Shown here one piece after another: positions 41,242 to 51,974 of a stretch of DNA of 64,000 bases. Within the stretch, counting starts at the first letter, position 1. Each line of letters starts with the position of its first letter. The DNA comes from Streptomyces sp. BA2 (GTDB lineage Bacteria; Actinomycetota; Actinomycetes; Streptomycetales; Streptomycetaceae), in contig NZ_WSRO01000002.1 in the NCBI RefSeq assembly GCF_009769735.1, positions 4,972,001 through 5,036,000 on the forward strand, in the 5' to 3' direction. The position numbers and the translations under genes are program-made. Below the pieces are notes generated by a model that searched no databases, had not been told where the DNA came from, and was given only the letters and a program-made list of their open reading frames with translations.

Positions 41242-41685
41242 CTACGCCTCGCCCAGCGTCCGCGTTCCCAGCGACCGCGTCCCCATCGCCCGCGTCAGCG
41301 TGATCTCTATCAGCACCCGGTCCGGGTTGGGCCTCGGCACCCTCCCGTACCGCTCCTCGTAGCGGCGCATCGCCTCCGCGATCTCGGCCTCCTCCGTACG
41401 CACCCTCGCGTACCCCTCCAGCGTCGCCCAGCGCCGCCCGTCGACCTGGCAGACCGCCACCCGCGCTCCGGGGCCCTCGGTGCCCGTCGCCGCGAGGATG
41501 TGGGTCACCTTTGCGCTCGACTTGTTCGCAAGGACGCGGGCCACGCCCGCCTCCGGGTCGTACGTGACGCCGACCGGCACCACGTGCGGTGTGCCGTCCG
41601 GGCGCGGGGTCGTCAGCGTGCACAGGTGCCGTTCGCGCCAGAAGCTCAGGTACGCGGGGGTGGGGTGGTGTGGATCCATGGCCAT
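41242..41685 (-). CDS. PPOX-class F420-dependent oxidoreductase-like protein
   Basis: 147 residues from ATG 41685 (or 41679). The split beta-barrel flavin/F420-binding pattern is visible: FWRERHLCTLTTPRPDGTPH, VVPVGVTYDPEAGVARVLAN, AKVTHILAATGTEGPGARVA, VDGRRWATLEGYARVRTEE and YGRVPRPNPDRVLIEI. These proteins usually bind F420 in actinobacteria and reduce small molecules, but the substrate is unknown. The C-terminus has a short repeat (MGTRSLGTRTLGEA). It is divergent from clpB. Confidence 0.82.
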   Translation of the reverse strand: MAMDPHHPTPAYLSFWRERHLCTLTTPRPDGTPHVVPVGVTYDPEAGVARVLANKSSAKVTHILAATGTEGPGARVAVCQVDGRRWATLEGYARVRTEEAEIAEAMRRYEERYGRVPRPNPDRVLIEITLTRAMGTRSLGTRTLGEA

Positions 41686-41733
41686 GGGTCTGAACCTAGC
41701 CGCCCCTCTCACCTGACCTGGCCGCCCCTCTCA

Positions 41734-41754
41734 CTTGAGTGGAATAGACTCAAC
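41734..41754. promoter_or_regulatory. HAIR element (HspR operator) upstream of clpB
   Basis: CTTGAGT-N7-ACTCAAC: the left arm is perfect and the right arm has one mismatch to the HspR consensus. It lies 81 bases before the clpB GTG and overlaps the likely -35/spacer region (TATGTA follows). This places clpB in the same HspR regulon as the dnaK operon. Confidence 0.88.
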
Positions 41755-41835
41755 TTTATGTACGCTGTTTAAAGCAGGTGGGCCGGGCCACTCGAGCCGC
41801 CAGGCCATACGGATCGCAAGGAGGAGACGACTCAC

Positions 41836-44433
<2,598 letters not shown>

Positions 44434-44447
44434 CCCGGTCACATCGG

Positions 44448-44472
44448 GGGCGGGGGTTGCGGGCCCCCGCCC
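44448..44472 (+). terminator. Hairpin downstream of clpB
   Basis: GGGCGGGGG/CCCCCGCCC with a seven-base loop lies 15 bases after the clpB stop. It is a probable terminator or attenuator before the YbjN-domain gene. Confidence 0.6.
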
Positions 44473-44516
44473 GACATGGGGCAGGATGGCGGAATCCGTA
44501 CGAAGGGACTAAGCAC

Positions 44517-45059
44517 GTGAGCATCGACCCGTCCTCGATTCCGAATTTCGGGGGACAGCCCGAACCGCAGCAGGGCGATGGACCGGCGGGCCCCGTTGTC
44601 CCCGACCAGGACCTGGTCAAGCAGCTCCTGGACCAGATGGAGCTCAAGCACGTCGTCGACGAAGAGGGTGACCTCGCGGCGCCGTGGGAGGAGTTCCGCA
44701 CGTACTTCATGTTCCGTGGCGAGGGAGACCAGCAGGTCTTCTCGGTGCGGACGTTCTACGACCGCGCGCACGGCATCGAAGAGAAGCACCAGCTTCTCGA
44801 GGCGATCGACGACTGGAACCGCCGCACCCTGTGGCCGAAGGTCTACACGCACACCCACGACGACGGCACCGTCCGCCTCATCGGCGAGGCGCAGATGCTG
44901 ATCGGCACGGGCGTCGCGCTCGAGCACTTCGTGTCGTCGACGGTCAGCTGGGTGCGGGCCGCGATCGAGTTCGACCGCTGGCTCGTCGAGCAGCTCGGCC
45001 TTGAGGCCGAGGTCGACGGCACCGAGGGTGAAGAGAAGCCCGGCGACGACCAGGCCTAG
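44517..45059 (+). CDS. YbjN-domain protein
   Basis: 180 residues from GTG 44517 (AAGGGA ribosome site). After a ~30-residue disordered start, the fold reads DLVKQLLDQMELKHVVDEEG, FRTYFMFRGEGDQQVFSVRT, LLEAIDDWNRRTLWPKVYTH, FVSSTVSWVRAAIEFDRWLV. This is the YbjN / type III secretion chaperone-like family common in actinobacteria. It is cytosolic. The role is unknown, possibly in protein assembly or stress. It follows clpB. Confidence 0.8.
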   Translation: MSIDPSSIPNFGGQPEPQQGDGPAGPVVPDQDLVKQLLDQMELKHVVDEEGDLAAPWEEFRTYFMFRGEGDQQVFSVRTFYDRAHGIEEKHQLLEAIDDWNRRTLWPKVYTHTHDDGTVRLIGEAQMLIGTGVALEHFVSSTVSWVRAAIEFDRWLVEQLGLEAEVDGTEGEEKPGDDQA

Positions 45060-45077
45060 GCCTGGACCACGTCCGAG

Positions 45078-45128
45078 CGAGAGCCCGGCCGCGGCGCCCA
45101 CCACCGGGGCGCCACGGCCGGGCTCTCG
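45078..45128. terminator. Bidirectional terminator between YbjN and aminotransferase genes
   Basis: A long inverted repeat CGAGAGCCCGGCCG ... CGGCCGGGCTCTCG, including an inner GGCGCCC/GGGGCGCC part, lies between two convergent genes. Its stability and position fit a shared terminator. Confidence 0.82.
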
Positions 45129-45144
45129 CGTTGTGGAGTCCGTG

Positions 45145-46344
45145 TCACAGCGACTTCAGCCGGGACACCGCCTCGGCAAGCACCTCGTCCTTCTTGCAGA
45201 ACGCGAAGCGCACGAACGGCGCCCCGGCCTCCCGGTGGTCGTAGAAGACGGCGTTCGGGATGGCGACCACGCCGACGCGCTCGGGCAGCGCCCGGCAGAA
45301 CGCGAAGCCGTCGGACTCTCCCAGGCGGCGGATATCGGTCGTGATGAAGTACGTGCCCTGCGGGCGGTAGACGTCGAAGCCAGCGGCGATCAGGCCCTCA
45401 CTCAGCAGATCCCGCTTGGCGCGCATGCCTTCGGCGAAGGACGTGAAGTACGAGTCGGGCAGGGCCAGGGCCTCCGCGATCGCGTACTGGAACGGGCCCG
45501 ACGACACGTAGGTGAGGAACTGCTTCGCCGAGCGGACCGCCGTCACCATCTCCGGCGACGACGTGATCCAGCCGACCTTCCAGCCGGTGTACGAGAACGT
45601 CTTGCCCGCCGAGCCGATCGTGACCGTGCGCTCGCGCATGCCGGGGAAGGAGGCGAGGGGGATGTGCGCCGTGCCCTCGCCGTCGTCGAAGACCAGGTGC
45701 TCGTACACCTCGTCCGTGACCACGAGGAGATCCCGCTCGACCGCGAGCTTCGCGATCTCGGTGAGCTCCGCGCGGGTCAGGACCGTGCCGGTGGGGTTGT
45801 GCGGTGTGTTGAGCAGCAGCAGCCGTGTGTGGGGCGTGATCGCGTCCCGCAGCTCGTCCAGATCGAGGCGGAAGCGCCCCTCGGCAGCGTCCGGGCGCAG
45901 CGTCACGGGGACCCGCTTGCCGCCTGCGAGGGCGATCGACGCCGCGTACGAGTCGTAGTACGGCTCCAGGGCGATCACCTCGTCGCCCGGCTCGACGAGG
46001 GCGAGCAGGGAGGCCGCGATGGCCTCGGTCGCGCCCGCCGTGACCAGGACCTCGCGGTCGGGGTCGTACGCGAGGCCGTACCGGCGCCGCTGGTGCTCGG
46101 CGACGGCCGCGCGGAGCTCGGGGATGCCGGGGCCGGGCGGGTACTGGTTGCCGCGGCCGTCGCGCAGGGCACGGACCGCGGCCTCGCGGATCTCCTCGGG
46201 ACCGTCCGTGTCGGGGAAGCCCTGGCCGAGGTTGATGGCGCCGGTTTTCACGGCCAGCGCGGACATCTCGGCGAAAATCGTCGTACCGAACTCGGCGAGG
46301 CGGCGGTTGAGCAGCGGGCGCCCGCTCCCGGATGTGGAGGTCAT
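45145..46344 (-). CDS. PLP-dependent aminotransferase (DapC/KAT-like, fold type I)
   Basis: 399 residues from ATG 46344, preferred over 46353 because the AGGAT ribosome site is correctly spaced. Motifs are INLGQGFPDTDGPEEI, TAGATEAIAASLLALVEPGD, NTPHNPTGTVL, VTDEVYEHLVFDD and the PLP lysine in TIGSAGKTFSYTGWKVGW. Close relatives are annotated as N-succinyldiaminopimelate aminotransferase (DapC) or as broad aspartate/kynurenine-type aminotransferases. The choice cannot be made from sequence alone. Kynurenine genes lie 8 kb away. Confidence 0.87.
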   Translation of the reverse strand: MTSTSGSGRPLLNRRLAEFGTTIFAEMSALAVKTGAINLGQGFPDTDGPEEIREAAVRALRDGRGNQYPPGPGIPELRAAVAEHQRRRYGLAYDPDREVLVTAGATEAIAASLLALVEPGDEVIALEPYYDSYAASIALAGGKRVPVTLRPDAAEGRFRLDLDELRDAITPHTRLLLLNTPHNPTGTVLTRAELTEIAKLAVERDLLVVTDEVYEHLVFDDGEGTAHIPLASFPGMRERTVTIGSAGKTFSYTGWKVGWITSSPEMVTAVRSAKQFLTYVSSGPFQYAIAEALALPDSYFTSFAEGMRAKRDLLSEGLIAAGFDVYRPQGTYFITTDIRRLGESDGFAFCRALPERVGVVAIPNAVFYDHREAGAPFVRFAFCKKDEVLAEAVSRLKSL

Positions 46345-46495
46345 GGCCGCCATCCTGCGCCGAACCTCTGGAGTTCCTCAACTCTGCTTTGGGTCGGCTT
46401 CCCCGGGGGCATTCCCCTTTCACACAAGAACAACAGGAAAGAACGCGGACCCACGGGGGGCCTGCTTCGGGGGAACGGAAAGGGGCGTGGAGATC

Positions 46496-46747
46496 ATGAC
46501 TGGGGTCTTCGTTTTTGTCGGTCTGGTCGTACTCGTCGTCGCACTCGCTGCCAAGGGGGGCCGTGGACGCGGCGGCCGCTCGCGCTCCGGTGCGGCCGGC
46601 GCGACGGGTTCCGGCGGCAGTTGGTGGGTCGGCGGAGGTGACAGCGGGGGCCACCACGGAGGTGGTTCCTGTGGTGGCGGTTCGTCCTGCGGCAGCAGCT
46701 CTTCGTGCGGCGGCGGTGGCGGTTGTGGCGGTGGCGGAGGCAGCTGA
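46496..46747 (+). CDS. Small membrane-anchored Gly/Cys/Ser-rich protein
   Basis: 83 residues from ATG 46496; an in-frame GTG at 46487 is the alternative. A single N-terminal hydrophobic helix (VFVFVGLVVLVVALAAKGGR) is followed by a basic linker and a tail made almost wholly of Gly, Ser and Cys (for example SCGGGSSCGSSSSCGGGGGC), with five cysteines. It resembles Gly/Cys-rich small proteins of unknown role in Streptomyces. The tail could bind metal or crosslink by disulfides. It is followed by a strong terminator. Confidence 0.7.
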   Translation: MTGVFVFVGLVVLVVALAAKGGRGRGGRSRSGAAGATGSGGSWWVGGGDSGGHHGGGSCGGGSSCGSSSSCGGGGGCGGGGGS

Positions 46748-46776
46748 CACGGGGCAGCTGGTCCGTCCATCTGTTG

Positions 46777-46820
46777 AAGTGCCCGGCAGGAGGCAACTCC
46801 TGCCGGGCACTTCGTCGTTG
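46777..46820 (+). terminator. Intrinsic terminator
   Basis: AAGTGCCCGGCAGGAG/CTCCTGCCGGGCACTT with a GCAA tetraloop, then CGTCGTT. It lies 30 bases after the stop of the Gly/Cys-rich gene. Confidence 0.85.
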
Positions 46821-47056
46821 ACTCATTGAACAGTTGAACTGTGCAGCCCCCGCGGGGGTGGAAACCCTCCGAAGTTGGGTAAAAGCGCAGTGGCAGTGCA
46901 GCAGTTCATGATTCCCTCTTAACCGTCAGCACCGCCCTCGGACGGACGACTTGGACATCAAGAACGTTCTCGTGGGCACGAGCCGGCATTCCGACCTCCC
47001 GGTCTCCGACCGGGTGCGCCGGCACCACCTCCATTGCGTGTTAGCGGAGCCGACCC
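46821..47056. other. Intergenic region before the DUF2617 gene
   Basis: About 236 bases after the terminator. It contains a perfect 13-base palindrome ACAGTTGAACTGT (46830-46842) and a 10-base palindrome AGAACGTTCT (46961-46970). It must hold the promoter of the DUF2617 gene. No open frame with coding character was seen. Confidence 0.4.
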
Positions 47057-47575
47057 ATGCTCACGACCCTGAAGACTGTCTATACCGACACGTGCGCCGC
47101 GGACCTCGCCTGGACCCTTGGGCGCGAGCCGCTGCCCGCACTCGCCACACTCGAACTGGAGCTTGTCGACGCGAGAATGGAGCTGAGGCTCCTCGGCGCA
47201 TCGCACCAGGTGCTTCTCGAAGAGGAGCAGGGCACCTGCTCCGAGACCGTCGCCTGCATCCCCGGCAGCAGTACGCCACTTCCGCTCGGCGTCTCCAAGC
47301 GCCTCGGCGAGTGGGAGTACGAATTCGCGGCGCGCGTCGAGACCCTCTCGCGCGGTCAGTTCGCGGGCCGCGCACAAGAGTTGCTCGCCCTGGTGGCCGA
47401 GCACCCGCATGGTCTGGCCGGGGTCTTCCCCGGCAGTCCGCACGCGTTCACGGCCATGCTGGCGCAGCGGCACGAAGGCGCGGTGCAGTGGCGCACCTGG
47501 CATGCCTACCCGCAGGACGGGCAACTCGTGGCGACCCGCACCCGGGTGGGTGTGCGAATGCCGGCCGTGCTCTGA
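47057..47575 (+). CDS. DUF2617-family protein
   Basis: 172 residues: MLTTLKTVYTDTCAADLAWT, LATLELELVDARMELRLLGA, SHQVLLEEEQGTCSETVACI, ending RTWHAYPQDGQLVATRTRVG. This matches the DUF2617 family, which in Streptomyces regularly precedes the spermidine-synthase-like gene as it does here. There is no signal peptide. The function is unknown; the conserved neighbourhood suggests a link to the next gene. Confidence 0.82.
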   Translation: MLTTLKTVYTDTCAADLAWTLGREPLPALATLELELVDARMELRLLGASHQVLLEEEQGTCSETVACIPGSSTPLPLGVSKRLGEWEYEFAARVETLSRGQFAGRAQELLALVAEHPHGLAGVFPGSPHAFTAMLAQRHEGAVQWRTWHAYPQDGQLVATRTRVGVRMPAVL

Positions 47576-47671
47576 GCGCTCTGACCAATGCGCCCCATAT
47601 ACACCTCGGACGCCTAGTTGCACCCTTGTGGGTGACTGGATGTGTGAGTTCGGTGACGTAGCGTTCCCAAG

Positions 47672-49249
47672 GTGATCGAGCCGTCAACACATTTACCGGT
47701 GACGCCCCGGACAGGACGGTTCCTCGTCCTGGTGGGCGTCTTCATCTGCGCGGCCTGCGGTCTGGTGTACGAACTCGAACTGGTCGCCCTCGCCTCGTAC
47801 TTGATCGGTGACTCGGTCACGCAGGCGTCGGTGGTCCTCTCGGTGATGGTCTTCGCCATGGGCATCGGCTCCCTGCTCGCCAAGCACCTGCGGTGCCGTG
47901 CCGCGGTCGGGTTCGGCCTGGTCGAGGCGGCGCTCGCGCTGGTCGGCGGGCTGAGCGCGATGGCCTTGTACGCGGCGTTCGCCTGGACCGGCGACCGGGG
48001 CGAGGTCTGGGCGGGCGGCTCGCGCTATCTCCTCGTCGCCTTCTCGCTCGCCATCGGCCTGCTCATCGGCGCCGAAGTGCCGCTGCTCATGGCGCTCATC
48101 CAACGGATCAGACGACAGGACGCCAGCGGCGCCCTGTCGGACCTCTTCGCCGCGGACTACGTGGGCGCGCTGGTGGGCGGCCTCGCTTTCCCCTTCATCC
48201 TGCTCCCCCTGCTCGGCCAGCTGACGGGGGCGCTGATCACCGGCGCGGTCAACGCGCTCGCGGGCGGCGCGCTCGTGTTCGGCCTGTTCCGGCACGACTT
48301 GAGCGTGCGCGGCCGCTGGGCCCTGCTCGTCGCGAACGTCACCGTCCTCGGCCTGCTCGCCTCGGCCGCCGTCCTCGTCGGCGACTTCGAGGCGGCGGCA
48401 CGCCGGGCGGTCTACGGCAAGGACGTGCGGGTCGCCGTGCAGACCGACGTCCAGGAAGTGGTCCTCACCGGCGGCAGGGACGATTCGCTCGACCTCTACC
48501 TCGACGGGCGCCTGCGGGTCAGCGGCCGTGACGGGCAGCGCTACCACCGGGGGCTCGTCGGCCCCGCGATGAACGGCAGGCACGCGCGCGTGCTGATCCT
48601 CGGCGGCGGCGACGGCCTCGCGGCGCGCGAGGTGCTGCGGCATCGGGGGGTGCGCCGGGTGGACATCGTCGAACTCGACCCGGGGGTGGTGCGGTTGGCG
48701 CGCAGCGACCCCGCGCTGAGCGAGCTGAACGGACAGGTCTACAGCGACCCCCGGGTGCGGGTGGAGCACGCCGACGCGTTCCACTGGCTGCGCTCGCCCC
48801 CTCGTACGTACGACGTGGTGATCTCCGATCTGCCCGACCCCGGCATCACCGCGAGCACCAAGTTCTACTCCCAGGAGTTCTACGGCCTCGCGGCGCTGGC
48901 ACTGGCCGAGGGCGGACGCCTCGCCGTGCACGCGGGGCCGATGGCCGACAGGCCGCGCGTCTTCTGGACGGTGGAGGCGACGCTGCGGGCGGCGGGGCTC
49001 CTTACCGAGCCGTACCGCGTGGGCGGCAGGCTCTCCGGGTTCGCGGCGGGCCCCGACCGGACGGCGGACGGCGCGTCCGCGCCGCGTGACTGGGGCTTCG
49101 TCCTGGCGGCCAGGTCCCGGCCGGTCCTCGAACCGCCCGGGACGGCGGCGCTGCTGCCGGTGGGCCTGGCGTCCGCCGATCGGACGCGGATGCGGGGTCC
49201 GCGGGGTCTTCCCCCCTCCACGCTGGTGCATCCGCGGTACGCGAACTGA
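47672..49249 (+). CDS. Membrane-bound spermidine-synthase-like protein
   Basis: 525 residues from a GTG start. The N-terminal ~220 residues carry about seven membrane helices ([74 protein letters not shown]). The C-terminal ~280 residues form a spermidine-synthase-type Rossmann domain: [65 protein letters not shown]. The aspartate of the usual polyamine-site GGGDG is kept. Whether it makes polyamines or a related product is unknown. Confidence 0.85.
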   Translation: MIEPSTHLPVTPRTGRFLVLVGVFICAACGLVYELELVALASYLIGDSVTQASVVLSVMVFAMGIGSLLAKHLRCRAAVGFGLVEAALALVGGLSAMALYAAFAWTGDRGEVWAGGSRYLLVAFSLAIGLLIGAEVPLLMALIQRIRRQDASGALSDLFAADYVGALVGGLAFPFILLPLLGQLTGALITGAVNALAGGALVFGLFRHDLSVRGRWALLVANVTVLGLLASAAVLVGDFEAAARRAVYGKDVRVAVQTDVQEVVLTGGRDDSLDLYLDGRLRVSGRDGQRYHRGLVGPAMNGRHARVLILGGGDGLAAREVLRHRGVRRVDIVELDPGVVRLARSDPALSELNGQVYSDPRVRVEHADAFHWLRSPPRTYDVVISDLPDPGITASTKFYSQEFYGLAALALAEGGRLAVHAGPMADRPRVFWTVEATLRAAGLLTEPYRVGGRLSGFAAGPDRTADGASAPRDWGFVLAARSRPVLEPPGTAALLPVGLASADRTRMRGPRGLPPSTLVHPRYAN

Positions 49250-49295
49250 CGAACTGACGTACATGGTGTCGGCCACGTGGGTAGGCTCGACTGCC

Positions 49296-50099
49296 ATGGA
49301 GCATGAGGTGTTCGTTCCGGTTCCCGCCGACCGTCTTCAGCAGGTGCTGAGCGACCCCGAGCAGGTCGCCGGGGCGGTGCCCGGACTTCAGCGCGACGCC
49401 GACGAGTCCGCGTCGCCGCTCTCCGGCCGTCTCAAGGTGCGGGTCGGCGGTCACACCATCACGTATCGCGGCGCGGCGCGGGTCGCCCCACGCGGCGACG
49501 GGTCGTTCGCGATCGAGGGCGAGGGCGTGGAGGTGCGGGGCGGCGGCTCCGTGAAGCTCTCGCTGACGGTGCGGCTTGATCCTGCGTCTGCCGAGGACGG
49601 CGTTGCCGGCGATGCCGGGACCCGGGTGATCTTCTCCGGTACGGGTGCGGGGGAGGGGCGCGTCGCCGAAAGTTCTCCACAGGCTGTGGAGGGGGCGGTG
49701 CGGAGGCTCCTTGAGCGGTTCGCGGAGGGGTTGAGGCGGGGGGCCGAGCCTGAGCCTGAGCCTGAGCGTGCGGCGCCTGAACCGGTCGAACCGGTCGTGG
49801 TCGAGCCCGTCGAGGCGGCCACCGTCTTCGAGACGGAGGTGCCGCCGTCGTCGTTCGAGGAGGACGACGACGTGGATGAGGTCGTGGTGCCGCCTGCTGA
49901 GGCCGCCCATGCCCGGCGGACGATGATCGGCCGGAGCGCGGAGGAGGTCGACCACGCGCCGCCCCGGGGGCGGTACGCCCCCGCGCCCGCGGCGGAGTCC
50001 CTGTCCACCTCCGCCACGCTGCGGTGGGCCGCGCCTGCGGCCGCGGTGGTGCTGGCCTCGGCGATCGTGGTGGGGCGGGCGCTTCGGCGCAGGCGCTGA
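49296..50099 (+). CDS. SRPBCC-fold (CoxG-like) protein with C-terminal anchor
   Basis: 267 residues. Residues 1-~145 follow the SRPBCC/CoxG-type pattern: HEVFVPVPADRLQQVLSDPE, QVAGAVPGLQRD, GRLKVRVGGHTITYRGAARV, GAGEGRVAESSPQAVEGAVR. A Pro/Glu-rich linker with acidic runs follows (EPEPEPERAAPEPVEP, FEEDDDVDEV). The protein ends in one hydrophobic helix, WAAPAAAVVLASAIVVGRAL, and arginines, so it should be a tail-anchored membrane protein. CoxG-like proteins help molybdo-enzyme systems, but none is nearby. Confidence 0.75.
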   Translation: MEHEVFVPVPADRLQQVLSDPEQVAGAVPGLQRDADESASPLSGRLKVRVGGHTITYRGAARVAPRGDGSFAIEGEGVEVRGGGSVKLSLTVRLDPASAEDGVAGDAGTRVIFSGTGAGEGRVAESSPQAVEGAVRRLLERFAEGLRRGAEPEPEPERAAPEPVEPVVVEPVEAATVFETEVPPSSFEEDDDVDEVVVPPAEAAHARRTMIGRSAEEVDHAPPRGRYAPAPAAESLSTSATLRWAAPAAAVVLASAIVVGRALRRRR

Positions 50100-50435
50100 A
50101 TCCTCCCCGACCCCGCCCCTTCCCGAAAACCCGCTCTGGCGCGGGAGCCTTGGTTGCCGTCATCACCGGCTCCGCCGAGAGCGTCCTCAAACGCCGGACG
50201 GGCTGAGAGTTTCAGCCCCTCCGGCGTCCCCGACCCCGCCCCTTCCCGAAAACCCGCTCTGGCGCGGGGGCCTTGCGTGCCGTCATCGCCGGCTCCGCCG
50301 AGATCGTCCTCAAACGCCGGACGGGCTGAGAGTTTCAGCCCCTCCGGCGTTTGAGGAGCGGGGTCTGGGGCGGAGCCCCAGGTAGGTCCGGGGCGCAGGC
50401 ACGGTTTTCGGGAAGGGGCGGGGTTGGGGAAAGAT
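50100..50435. repeat. Dispersed repeat, copy 2, with 123-bp tandem duplication
   Basis: A gene-free stretch of ~355 bases. Two units of 123 bases (50105-50227 and 50228-50350) are about 95 percent identical. Each begins CCCCGACCCCGCCCCTTCCC and ends with the hairpin CGCCGGACGGGCTGA...TTCAGCCCCTCCGGCG (50192-50226 and 50315-50349). After unit 2 come TTTGAGGAGCGGGGTCTGGG, the GGGGCGGAGCCCC palindrome and, inverted relative to the unit start, GTTTTCGGGAAGGGGCGGGG. The last two blocks also occur at 549-741. The element likely terminates the SRPBCC gene transcript. Confidence 0.8.
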
Positions 50436-50457
50436 CTGGGCCCGTAGTGTCGACCCC

Positions 50458-51249
50458 GTGAGTAGCGAAGAAGACGTGACACTGACCGCGGGCGACGCGG
50501 AAGTTACCGTGCAGGCGGGGAACGGCTGCCGGGTCGGGAGCCTCAAGGTCGGCGGGGTCGAACTGCTGAGGCAAGGCGCCCGCTACGGCTGCTTCCCCAT
50601 GGCCCCCTGGGCAGGACGTATCCGCGAGGGCAGGTTCCGCAACGGCGGCACGGTCCACCAGATGCCCCTGAACTCCCCGCCCCACGCCATCCACGGCTTC
50701 GCGAGGGACGCCGCATGGCGCACCGCCCGCGCGGGCAAGAGCGAGGCCGCGTTCACGTACGACCTCACCGATCCCTGGCCCTACGAAGGCCGCGTCACGC
50801 AGATCGTCGAGCTCACCGAGGACTCCCTCACCCTCACCCTCGGCATCGAGACGTACGGCGACTCCTTCCCCGCCCAGGCGGGCTGGCACCCGTGGTTCAA
50901 CCGCAGCCTCGGGGACGAGGACGTGCAGGTGAGCTTCAGCCCCTCCTGGCAGGAGGAGCGCGGCGACGACCACCTCCCCACCGGCCACCGCATCGCCCCC
51001 ACCCCCGGCCCCTGGGACGACTGCTTCGGCATGCCCGACGGCGTCGACGTCACCCTCACCTGGCCGGAGCGGATCGAGCTCACAGTGAAGAGCCGTGAGC
51101 AGTGGGTCGTCGTGTACGACGAGCAGGAAGCCGCCGTCTGCGTGGAGCCGCAGACCGGGCCGCCGAACGGGCTCAACACCCTGCCCCGCCTGGTCACCCC
51201 CATCGACCCCCTGGAGACGTCGACGACCTGGACCTGGACGCGTCTCTGA
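50458..51249 (+). CDS. Aldose 1-epimerase (mutarotase) family protein
   Basis: 263 residues from GTG 50458. Mutarotase fold with YGCFPMAPWAGRIREGRF (substrate-side NRI/GRI region), HAIHGFARDAAWRT (catalytic histidine), TYGDSFPAQAGWHPWFNRSL (second histidine) and CVEPQTGPPNGLNTL (catalytic glutamate). It interconverts alpha and beta anomers of sugars or sugar phosphates. It is followed by pyrE, 30 bases later on the same strand, which suggests co-transcription. Confidence 0.87.
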   Translation: MSSEEDVTLTAGDAEVTVQAGNGCRVGSLKVGGVELLRQGARYGCFPMAPWAGRIREGRFRNGGTVHQMPLNSPPHAIHGFARDAAWRTARAGKSEAAFTYDLTDPWPYEGRVTQIVELTEDSLTLTLGIETYGDSFPAQAGWHPWFNRSLGDEDVQVSFSPSWQEERGDDHLPTGHRIAPTPGPWDDCFGMPDGVDVTLTWPERIELTVKSREQWVVVYDEQEAAVCVEPQTGPPNGLNTLPRLVTPIDPLETSTTWTWTRL

Positions 51250-51279
51250 GCTCCTTGACGCGGCTTTAAGCTGACAGGC

Positions 51280-51831
51280 ATGACTGACGACGTACGTGGC
51301 GCCCTGCTGCAGCAGATCAAGGACAAGGCCGTGGTGCACGGCAAGGTGACCCTCTCCTCGGGTCTCGAAGCCGATTACTACATCGACCTGCGCCGCATCA
51401 CCCTCGACGGCGAGGCCGCCCCCCTGGTCGGCCAGGTCCTTCTCGACCTCACCGCCGACCTCGACTTCGACGCCGTGGGCGGCCTCACCATGGGCGCCGA
51501 CCCCGTCGCCGGCGCGATGCTGCACGCCTCCGCGGCGCGCGGCAAGCAGCTCGACGCCTTCGTCGTGCGCAAGGCCGCCAAGGCGCACGGCATGCAGCGC
51601 CGCGTCGAGGGCCCGGACATCAAGGGGCGCCGCGTACTCGTCGTCGAGGACACATCCACCACCGGTGGCTCCCCGCTCACCGCCGTCGAGGCCGTACGCG
51701 AGGCCGGTGCCGAGGTCGTCGGCGTCGCGACCATCGTGGACCGCGCCACCGGGGCGGGCGAGAAGATCACCGAGGGCGCCGGGGTGCCGTACCTCTTCGC
51801 GTACTCCAAGGACGACCTCGGCCTGGACTAG
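51280..51831 (+). CDS. pyrE: Orotate phosphoribosyltransferase
   Basis: 183 residues. It converts orotate and PRPP to orotidine 5'-phosphate in pyrimidine synthesis. Conserved blocks are HGKVTLSSGLEADYYIDLRR, GGLTMGADPVAGAMLHASAA, FVVRKAAKAHGMQRRVEGP and the PRPP loop RVLVVEDTSTTGGSPLTAVE. The short actinobacterial form lacks the C-terminal extension of longer homologues. It lies between the aldose epimerase and fba, the same order as in other Streptomyces. Confidence 0.97.
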   Translation: MTDDVRGALLQQIKDKAVVHGKVTLSSGLEADYYIDLRRITLDGEAAPLVGQVLLDLTADLDFDAVGGLTMGADPVAGAMLHASAARGKQLDAFVVRKAAKAHGMQRRVEGPDIKGRRVLVVEDTSTTGGSPLTAVEAVREAGAEVVGVATIVDRATGAGEKITEGAGVPYLFAYSKDDLGLD

Positions 51832-51864
51832 GACATCCCCGGGGGCCGGACCGGATCCGGTATG

Positions 51865-51890
51865 TGCCGGGCGGCCTGAGCCGCCCGGCA
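51865..51890 (+). terminator. Terminator after pyrE
   Basis: An 11-bp perfect stem TGCCGGGCGGC/GCCGCCCGGCA with a CTGA loop lies 33 bases after the pyrE stop. The tail has no U-run. Confidence 0.75.
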
Positions 51891-51974
51891 GATCTGGAAA
51901 GATGGGGGCGACGATGACGTCGCCCCCTTAGGTCAGGGCCAAGCACACACCCGCACATCACAAGGAGCGGACAC

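Noticed and set aside
46961..46970. AGAACGTTCT as a LexA/SOS box
   Set aside because: The actinobacterial SOS box needs GAAC-N4-GTTC; here the half-sites abut without the spacer.
46951..47056. Plus-strand frame starting at 46951 in the region before DUF2617
   Set aside because: It runs out of frame into DUF2617, has an atypical composition and lacks a ribosome site.
50105..50350. Possible CRISPR-like array
   Set aside because: Only two units of 123 bases without spacers. It is a tandem duplication of a terminator-like repeat.
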